Assembly: GCA_030037405.1 (NCBI GenBank)
Contig: JASHRK010000333.1
Coordinates: 1-20,604 of the forward strand
Reading direction: 5' to 3'
Length of the DNA stretch: 20,604 nt
DNA from: Acidimicrobiales bacterium
Lineage (GTDB): Bacteria; Actinomycetota; Acidimicrobiia; Acidimicrobiales; Bog-793
A program made the translations under genes and the position numbers. A model generated the notes under the pieces. That model had not been told where the DNA came from and made no database searches. It was given only the letters and a program-made list of their open reading frames with translations. Shown here piece by piece: positions 15,157 to 20,604 of the stretch; the first letter of the stretch is position 1; each line of letters begins with the position of its first letter.

Positions 15157-16176
15157 GTGACGATCCTGCTTGCGCGTCACGGAGCCTTGGCCGAGCACGA
15201 CACCGGCCGGCGCCACCCCGAGTCGGCCGAGCGTCTGCGAGCCGTCCTGAGCGGCGCCGGCGGCGCCGCGGTGGCCGAGGATCTCGTCGCCTTCGAGCCG
15301 GCGCCGGCGGGGCGCGACACCCTCGAGCGGGTGCACACACCTCGCTACGTGGGTGCCCTCGAGCAGCTTTGCCGGAGCGGAGGCGGCCGCCTCGACCCCG
15401 ACACCGTTGCTGCTCCGGGGTCCTTCCAGGCGGCACTGATCAGTGCCGGTGCCGGCCTCGAGGCGGCGCGGCGGCTGCGGGCGGGTCAGGCCGGAGCGGC
15501 GTTTCTCGCGCTGCGCCCTCCAGGGCACCATGCTCTGGCGGGCAGGGCGATGGGTTTCTGCTTGTTCAACAACGTCGCCGTCACGGCCCGGGCGCTCGCC
15601 GACGGAGGCGAGCGGGTGCTCGTCGTCGACTGGGACGCCCACCACGGCAACGGCACCCAGGAGATCTTCTGGGAGGATCCGCAGGTGGCCTATGTGTCGT
15701 TGCATCAATACCCCTTCTATCCGGGCACCGGCGCCGCCACCGAGATGGGGGAGGGCCCGGGGCTCGGAGCCACCGTGAACGTCCCGATGCCCGCAGGTGC
15801 GAGCGGGGAAGCCTACAGGCGTGCCTTCGAGGAGGTCATCGTGCCCTTCGCCGAGCGCTTCTCGCCTCACTGGGTGCTCATCTCGGCCGGGTTCGACGCC
15901 CACCGCGCCGACCCGTTGACGAACATGAGCCTCACCTCGGGGGACTTTGCAGATCTGACGAGGCGCACGGTCGCGCTGGCACCACCTGCTCGCTGCATCG
16001 CCTTTCTCGAAGGGGGCTACGACCTCACCGCCCTCGAGCTCTCGGTTCGTGCCTGCATCGACGCCCTCGGCGGTGTCTTCACCCGGCCTGAGCCGATGAG
16101 CAGCCCCCAGGTCGCCGACGAGCTGGCCGGAACTATCGTCTCGGAGGTGCGTACCCTCCACCTCGCCGAGGCGTGA
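15157..16176 (+). CDS. Histone deacetylase family protein (class II, AcuC/HdaH-like)
   Basis: This is a zinc amidohydrolase of the arginase/deacetylase fold. Bacterial members remove acetyl groups from acetylpolyamines, other acetylamines or proteins, and the substrate here cannot be told. The 339-residue product has the whole active site: HDTGRRHPESAERL at the start, the histidine pair in RPPGHHA (H124-H125), FCLFNNVAV, zinc ligands D160 and H162 in DWDAHHGNGTQ, D247 in SAGFDAHRADPL, and the catalytic tyrosine Y288 in LEGGYDL. The GTG start is divergent from the DUF6049 gene. GC content is visibly higher than at the left end of the window. Confidence 0.94.
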   Translation: MTILLARHGALAEHDTGRRHPESAERLRAVLSGAGGAAVAEDLVAFEPAPAGRDTLERVHTPRYVGALEQLCRSGGGRLDPDTVAAPGSFQAALISAGAGLEAARRLRAGQAGAAFLALRPPGHHALAGRAMGFCLFNNVAVTARALADGGERVLVVDWDAHHGNGTQEIFWEDPQVAYVSLHQYPFYPGTGAATEMGEGPGLGATVNVPMPAGASGEAYRRAFEEVIVPFAERFSPHWVLISAGFDAHRADPLTNMSLTSGDFADLTRRTVALAPPARCIAFLEGGYDLTALELSVRACIDALGGVFTRPEPMSSPQVADELAGTIVSEVRTLHLAEA

Positions 16177-16231
16177 GGCAAGCGGCCCCGCGCCATGTGG
16201 AGGCGAACGTAGACAGCTCGCCGGGTGCAAG

Positions 16232-16237
16232 TACCCT
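16232..16237 (+). promoter_or_regulatory. TACCCT -10 element before the CCA enzyme gene
   Basis: TACCCT ends seven bases before the GTG at 16245, the same layout as at 15144-15157. Over the 16 bases from the hexamer to the start codon, 12 are identical between the two sites. This supports GTG 16245 as a leaderless start. Confidence 0.45.
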
Positions 16238-16244
16238 CGCATGC

Positions 16245-17639
16245 GTGCTTCCCGAGCGGCTCCGTCCCGTCATCGAGCTCACGAGGCCCCTGGCGGATCG
16301 TTTCGCTGCCAAGGGCCACAAGCTGTACCTCGTCGGCGGGACGGTTCGCGACGCCATCGCCGGCCGCCCGGGAGGGATCACCTCGGGCGAGTCCGAGGTC
16401 GACATCGACCTCACGACCGACGCAGTCCCCGAGGAGATACAGCGGCTCGTCGAAGAGATCGCCAGGACGGTCTGGACGCAAGGTAAGCGATTCGGCACCA
16501 TCGGTGCTCTCGTCGCCGGTCGTCGCCTCGAGGTGACGACACACCGCCGGGACGCCTACGAGCATGAGTCGCGCAAGCCGGCGGTCGAGTTCGGCAAGGA
16601 CATCGTCGCCGATCTTGCGCGGCGGGACTTCACCGTGAACGCCATGGCGCTCTCGCTCCCTGATCTCACCCTCGTCGACCCTTACGGTGGCCTCGAGGAC
16701 CTCGCCCAGCGACGCTTGCGCACCCCGCTCGACCCGGTCACCTCTTTCTCGGACGATCCGCTGCGGATGATGAGGGCTGCGCGCTTTCTCGCCGGCTACG
16801 GCCTCGATCCCGACAGCGCACTGACAGAAGCGGTCGGCGACATGCGCGAGCGTCTGGCCATCGTCTCGGCCGAGCGGGTGCGCGACGAGCTCGACAAGCT
16901 TCTCTCGCTTCCCAAGCCCTCCCCCGGGCTGTGGTTCCTCGTCCGTTCCGGCCTTGCCGGCGAGTTCCTTCCCGAGCTCCCGTCACTCGCCCTCGAACAG
17001 GATCCCGTCCACCGGCACAAGGATGTCCTCGCCCATACGATCGCCGTAGTAGAGAAGGTGAGCCCGGAGAGGATCCTTCGTCTCGCCGCCCTCTTCCACG
17101 ACGTCGGCAAGCCGAAGACGCGCTCCGTCGGCCCCGAGGGCGTGAGCTTCCGTCACCACGACGTCGTGGGAGCGAGGATGGCACGCGAGCGGCTGCGAGC
17201 GCTCAGGTACCCGACAGAGGTCGTGGACGAGGTCAGTCGTCTCGTGGAGCTCCATCTCAGGTTCCATACCTACAAGATGGGGTGGACAGACTCGGCCGTA
17301 CGCCGCTATGCCATCGACGCGGGGCCTCTCTTGGACAAGCTCAACGAGCTCACGCGCTGCGACTGCACGACGAGAAACGCAGCCCGTGCGAAGGAGCTCG
17401 CCGCCAACATGGACGAGCTCGAGCGCAGGTTGGCGGAGCTCCGCGAGAAGGAGGCGCTCGACTCCCTTCGCCCGGAGCTCGACGGCAACGCGATCATGGA
17501 GGCGCTGTCGATTCCTCCCGGGCCCGAAGTCGGTCGGGCAGTCGAGTTCCTAATGGGAATACGCCTCGAGGAGGGGATTATCGGCCAGGACGCCGCCCTC
17601 TCGCGTCTCCACTCCTGGTGGAAGGAGCAGCATCCATGA
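16245..17639 (+). CDS. CCA tRNA nucleotidyltransferase (PcnA-like, with HD domain)
   Basis: This enzyme adds or repairs the 3' CCA end of tRNAs. It is a class II nucleotidyltransferase with the head motif LVGGTVRDAI, the metal-binding DxD in EVDIDLTTDAVPEE, then RRDFTVNAMA and DPLRMMRAARFLAGYGLDPD. An HD domain (LAALFHDVGKPKTR with the later HHDVVGARM) follows, as in actinobacterial homologues annotated PcnA. From GTG 16245 (VLPERLRPVIEL) it has 464 residues. An earlier in-frame GTG at 16173, overlapping the deacetylase stop as GTGA, would add 24 residues without visible conservation. The stop overlaps the protease start (ATGA). Neighbouring murJ and DUF6049 genes are its usual company. Confidence 0.94.
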   Translation: MLPERLRPVIELTRPLADRFAAKGHKLYLVGGTVRDAIAGRPGGITSGESEVDIDLTTDAVPEEIQRLVEEIARTVWTQGKRFGTIGALVAGRRLEVTTHRRDAYEHESRKPAVEFGKDIVADLARRDFTVNAMALSLPDLTLVDPYGGLEDLAQRRLRTPLDPVTSFSDDPLRMMRAARFLAGYGLDPDSALTEAVGDMRERLAIVSAERVRDELDKLLSLPKPSPGLWFLVRSGLAGEFLPELPSLALEQDPVHRHKDVLAHTIAVVEKVSPERILRLAALFHDVGKPKTRSVGPEGVSFRHHDVVGARMARERLRALRYPTEVVDEVSRLVELHLRFHTYKMGWTDSAVRRYAIDAGPLLDKLNELTRCDCTTRNAARAKELAANMDELERRLAELREKEALDSLRPELDGNAIMEALSIPPGPEVGRAVEFLMGIRLEEGIIGQDAALSRLHSWWKEQHP

Positions 17640-20604
17640 GAACGCGCAACCGCCCCCTGTCCTCGAGGGCCGTTCCGGCCGTTCTGATCGGCCTGGGCGT
17701 CGTGGCGTTGCCCGGTATAGCTGCCACACCGGTGCCCTCGCGGCCGGCGATGACGAGGTTCGGCCCTGCGCCCGAGCTCCCGAGCGATGCCCGCGCCGTC
17801 GGGCCGATGGCGCCGGCACGGGTCATGCAGCTCGGAATCGCCCTCAAGCCGCGTGCCCCGGCCGCCCTGGAGCGCTTTGCCACCTCTGTCTCGACTCCCG
17901 GCACACCGGACTACGGCGACCATCTCACCCCACGGACGTTCGCCGCCCGTTTCGGCCCCACGGGAGCAAACGTCCTCGCCGTCGAAAGTTCCCTCGCGGC
18001 CGAGGGCTTTCACGTCGGGTCGCTCACCGGGAACCACTTGCTCCTTCACGTCTCCGCCCCGGTCGCGACCGTCCAGCGGGCGATGGGCGTGCACGTGATG
18101 GCCTACTCACTGAAGGGCGGGCGAGCGGGGTGGGCCGCCACCTCGGCCCCGTTGCTGCCGAGAGCTGCGGCAGCCTCCGTCGCGGCGGTCCTCGGGCTCG
18201 ATCAGGTCGTCTCCTTCGAGCCGCTCCTCGGCCATGAGCAGTCTCGTCCCCACCGGCGCCCGTCCGCCGCCAGCCGATCTGCCACCGCGACAGGACCGTC
18301 GCCTCCCGTGGCTCCCGGAGCAGCCAGCGCCTGTAGGGCCGCCGTCAACGGCGCCCAGTCCGCCGGGGGGTGGACCGACAACGAGATCGCCAAAGCCTAC
18401 GGTCTCGACGGCCTCTATCGCGAGGGGGACCTCGGCCAGGGTGAGACCATCGCCCTCTTCGAGCTCGAGCCCTTCGTGAAAAGCGACATCCGTACCTTCG
18501 ACAAGTGCTACTTCGGAAAGAGCCACACCGACGAGATCAAGCGGGTGCTCGTCGACGGTGGGTCCGGGAGCGGTCCGGGAGAGGGAGAGGCCGTCCTCGA
18601 CGTCGAGAACATCTCCGCAGTCGCGCCGGACGCCCACATCCTCGTCTACAACGCCCCCCAGAACGAGTACGGCAACATCTACGCCAGCACGGACGAGTAC
18701 GAGACGATCGTCAGCCAGGACAGGGCGAACATCATCTCCACCAGCTGGGGACTTTGCGAGCCGGCTCTTAACGCCTACGCGCCGGGCACCCTCGAGGTGG
18801 AGGACTATCTCTTCGAGGAGGCGGCGGCGCAGGGCGAGTCGGTGTTCGCGGCGGCCGGGGACGACGGCTCGGACGACTGCTCCTACAACTCGCCGACACC
18901 GGTGGCTCCCGACCTTTCTGTCGACGACCCGGCGAGCGAGCCCTTCGTGATCGGTGCGGGCGGCACTTCGCTCCTCACGGACAGCGAGCCGCCCTCCGAG
19001 GTCGTGTGGAACGACGGCTCCCACGGCGGCGGCGGTGGTGGAGGCATCTCGAGCACCTGGCCGAGCCCGGCCTGGCAGGCGGACTCGGGCGTGAAGGGAG
19101 TCGTCAACTCCTACTCGAAGAACCCCGCCTACGACTTCTGTGGCGCCACGGGGGTGACGAGCTCGGCCCCTCCCTGCCGCGAGGTGCCCGACGTCACCCT
19201 GGACGCCGACGAGTACCGGGGTCCGAGCGTGTACATGGCGAGCTACGGCGGCTGGACCACTTTCGGCGGGACCTCGTCTTCGGCGCCGATGTGGGCTGCC
19301 ATCGTGGCGGAGATCGCCTCCTCCGCCTCGTGCAGCGCCCTTCCCAAGGCGGACGCCTCCCGCCAGCGCGATCTCGGTTTCGTCGCGCCCGGGCTCTACG
19401 AGGTGGCGGCAGACCCCGCCACCTACAAGAGCTCGTTCAACGACATCACGAGGGGCACGAACGACATCTACGACCTCGGCAAGGGCTACTCGGCGACTCC
19501 TGGCTACGACCTCGCCTCCGGGCTCGGGTCGCCCATAGTCACCGGGCCCTCGGGGCAGCCAGGGCTTGCCGCCGCCCTCTGCCAGGTGCTCGGGGGCACG
19601 AGGGCCACGGGCAGAGGCGGCGTTACCGTCGCCGGGCTCGATCCGAGCTACGGATCCTCGGAGGGGGGGACGAAGGTCGTCGTGACCGGTTCCGGTTTCG
19701 CACCGGGGAAGGTCGTGGTCGACTTCGGCAGCCGTCCCGCCTCTGCCGTCGACGTCGAGTCAGCCACCACCCTGACGGCTGTCGTGCCATCGGCTCCTAC
19801 GCCTCCGGGCAGCATCGGAGAGCCCGGCGGTCCTGTTGACGTCACGGTCACCGTCGGGAGCAGCGCGACGAGGACGAGCCCCCCAGGCCCCGAGGCCGTC
19901 TTCGACTACCTTCCCACCGAGTCGGGTACCACTGTGCCAGCCGTGCGAGGGCTCGGTCCCTACGGCGGCCCTGTCTCCGGCGGCAACGTCGTGAGGATCT
20001 ACGGCAGTGGCTTCAAGACGCTCGGGCCCGTCACCTCGGTCACCTTCGGCTCGGTCGCTGCGACCCACGTCCGTGTCGTGAGCAATCTGCTCCTTACGGC
20101 CGTCGTCCCGCCCGAGTCTGCGGCGACGTCGTGCGCGACCGGGCGAGGCTTCTCTCCGTCCAACGACTGCCAGGTGGAGGTCGTCGTGAAGACGGCAGGC
20201 GGGACGAGCCCGACGACCCGCATCCTTCCCGCCTACACCGGGCCCGCCGTCGAGGGAGGAAACGGGATCCTCGAGCCGGCGCCCGGTACCGAGGTGACCC
20301 CTGCACCGACCGAGTACGACTACGCCCCGCGCCCGGTGATCAAGTCGATCAGCCCCGACCCGGCCGACCCGAGCGGCGACCGGCCGATCGTGATAAAGGG
20401 GAGCGGCTTCAACCTCCTCACGTTCGAGTGGGTTGACTTCGGCCGGAGCGACGTCTACGCGAACGAGCAGTCGCTGCTCCAGTCGATCAGCCCGGACGAG
20501 ATCGTGATGGACCCTCCTGGCCTCTCGTCTGGCTTGGTCGGCCCGAATCCCGTACCCCTGGCGGGAGGAGTGAGCGTTCAGAGCCTGGGAGGGCTCTCGA
20601 GAAC
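17636..20604 (+). CDS. Secreted sedolisin (S53) protease with C-terminal IPT/TIG domains, 3' end outside the window
   Basis: This is a serine-carboxyl peptidase, typically active at acid pH. The 989 visible residues show a signal peptide (about 1-30), a pro-kumamolisin activation domain (about 60-185, with PGTPDYGDHLTPRTFAARFG) and the catalytic domain (about 245-650). The catalytic residues are E318 and D322 in GEAVLDVE, the oxyanion Asp D409 in AAAGDDGSDD, and Ser S547 in GGTSSSAP. Calcium-site motifs FNDITRGTND and GYDLASGLGSP close the domain. Three IPT/TIG immunoglobulin-like domains follow (about 665-745, 768-858, 900 onwards), each with a VxGSGF-type turn. The ATG overlaps the CCA gene stop by four bases (ATGA). 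An acidic habitat and a role in peptide feeding are inference. Confidence 0.95.
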   Translation, partial: MRTRNRPLSSRAVPAVLIGLGVVALPGIAATPVPSRPAMTRFGPAPELPSDARAVGPMAPARVMQLGIALKPRAPAALERFATSVSTPGTPDYGDHLTPRTFAARFGPTGANVLAVESSLAAEGFHVGSLTGNHLLLHVSAPVATVQRAMGVHVMAYSLKGGRAGWAATSAPLLPRAAAASVAAVLGLDQVVSFEPLLGHEQSRPHRRPSAASRSATATGPSPPVAPGAASACRAAVNGAQSAGGWTDNEIAKAYGLDGLYREGDLGQGETIALFELEPFVKSDIRTFDKCYFGKSHTDEIKRVLVDGGSGSGPGEGEAVLDVENISAVAPDAHILVYNAPQNEYGNIYASTDEYETIVSQDRANIISTSWGLCEPALNAYAPGTLEVEDYLFEEAAAQGESVFAAAGDDGSDDCSYNSPTPVAPDLSVDDPASEPFVIGAGGTSLLTDSEPPSEVVWNDGSHGGGGGGGISSTWPSPAWQADSGVKGVVNSYSKNPAYDFCGATGVTSSAPPCREVPDVTLDADEYRGPSVYMASYGGWTTFGGTSSSAPMWAAIVAEIASSASCSALPKADASRQRDLGFVAPGLYEVAADPATYKSSFNDITRGTNDIYDLGKGYSATPGYDLASGLGSPIVTGPSGQPGLAAALCQVLGGTRATGRGGVTVAGLDPSYGSSEGGTKVVVTGSGFAPGKVVVDFGSRPASAVDVESATTLTAVVPSAPTPPGSIGEPGGPVDVTVTVGSSATRTSPPGPEAVFDYLPTESGTTVPAVRGLGPYGGPVSGGNVVRIYGSGFKTLGPVTSVTFGSVAATHVRVVSNLLLTAVVPPESAATSCATGRGFSPSNDCQVEVVVKTAGGTSPTTRILPAYTGPAVEGGNGILEPAPGTEVTPAPTEYDYAPRPVIKSISPDPADPSGDRPIVIKGSGFNLLTFEWVDFGRSDVYANEQSLLQSISPDEIVMDPPGLSSGLVGPNPVPLAGGVSVQSLGGLSR
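19025..19045 (+). repeat. Seven-glycine codon run in the sedolisin gene
   Basis: Seven consecutive glycine codons lie just before ISSTWPSPAWQ. Sedolisins normally have a shorter Gly-Gly-Gly at this loop, so this is a modest expansion in a known flexible segment. Confidence 0.8.

Noticed and set aside
15133..16242. 369-codon leftward open frame opposite the deacetylase gene
   Set aside because: High GC gives long antisense frames, and the plus strand carries the complete deacetylase active site.

Overview
This is a chromosomal window next to the replication origin of a high-GC Gram-positive bacterium (Actinomycetota). The gene order dnaA < > rpmH-rnpA-yidD-yidC-jag-rsmG-parA-parB > < cwlM-like-trxA-trxB-...-murJ-DUF6049, followed by the CCA tRNA nucleotidyltransferase gene, is the conserved actinobacterial origin arrangement, as in Mycobacterium. 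The secreted sedolisin-type acid protease and the lack of a sigM-like gene make me lean towards an acidophilic member of class Acidimicrobiia. That placement is inference.

Left part (1-7097): the 5' two thirds of dnaA runs leftwards off the window. A divergent 263-bp spacer with DnaA-box-like motifs separates it from a rightward run: ribosomal protein L34, RNase P protein, the membrane-insertion pair YidD/YidC, the RNA-binding protein Jag, the 16S rRNA methyltransferase RsmG, and the segregation pair ParA/ParB. A nearly perfect parS site lies just upstream of parA. Many junctions overlap or are only a few bases long, as expected for one or two operons.

Middle part (7098-15126): a convergent spacer with several hairpins ends the parB unit. 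Six leftward genes follow in transcription order DUF6049, murJ, degV, a 129-aa membrane protein, trxB and trxA. A cwlM-like gene lies further on, after a 263-bp gap that holds a perfect inverted repeat. The theme is cell-wall lipid II export and its control (MurJ, CwlM-like protein, DUF6049 membrane protein) together with the thioredoxin system. The CwlM-like protein has no signal peptide and seems to have lost the metal ligands of the amidase fold, so it is probably a regulator and not an enzyme.

Right part (15127-20604): a rightward set with a class II histone-deacetylase-like amidohydrolase, the CCA-adding enzyme, and a large secreted S53 protease with at least three IPT/TIG domains that runs off the window. 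The first two genes share a TACCCT-N7-GTG start arrangement that suggests leaderless transcripts.

The window is mostly core genome. I found no tRNA, rRNA, CRISPR, insertion sequence or prophage, and no gene-free stretch above 300 bases. The points most worth checking are the pseudo-amidase, the leaderless start motif, the inverted repeat before the cwlM-like gene, and the coupling of the protease to the CCA gene.
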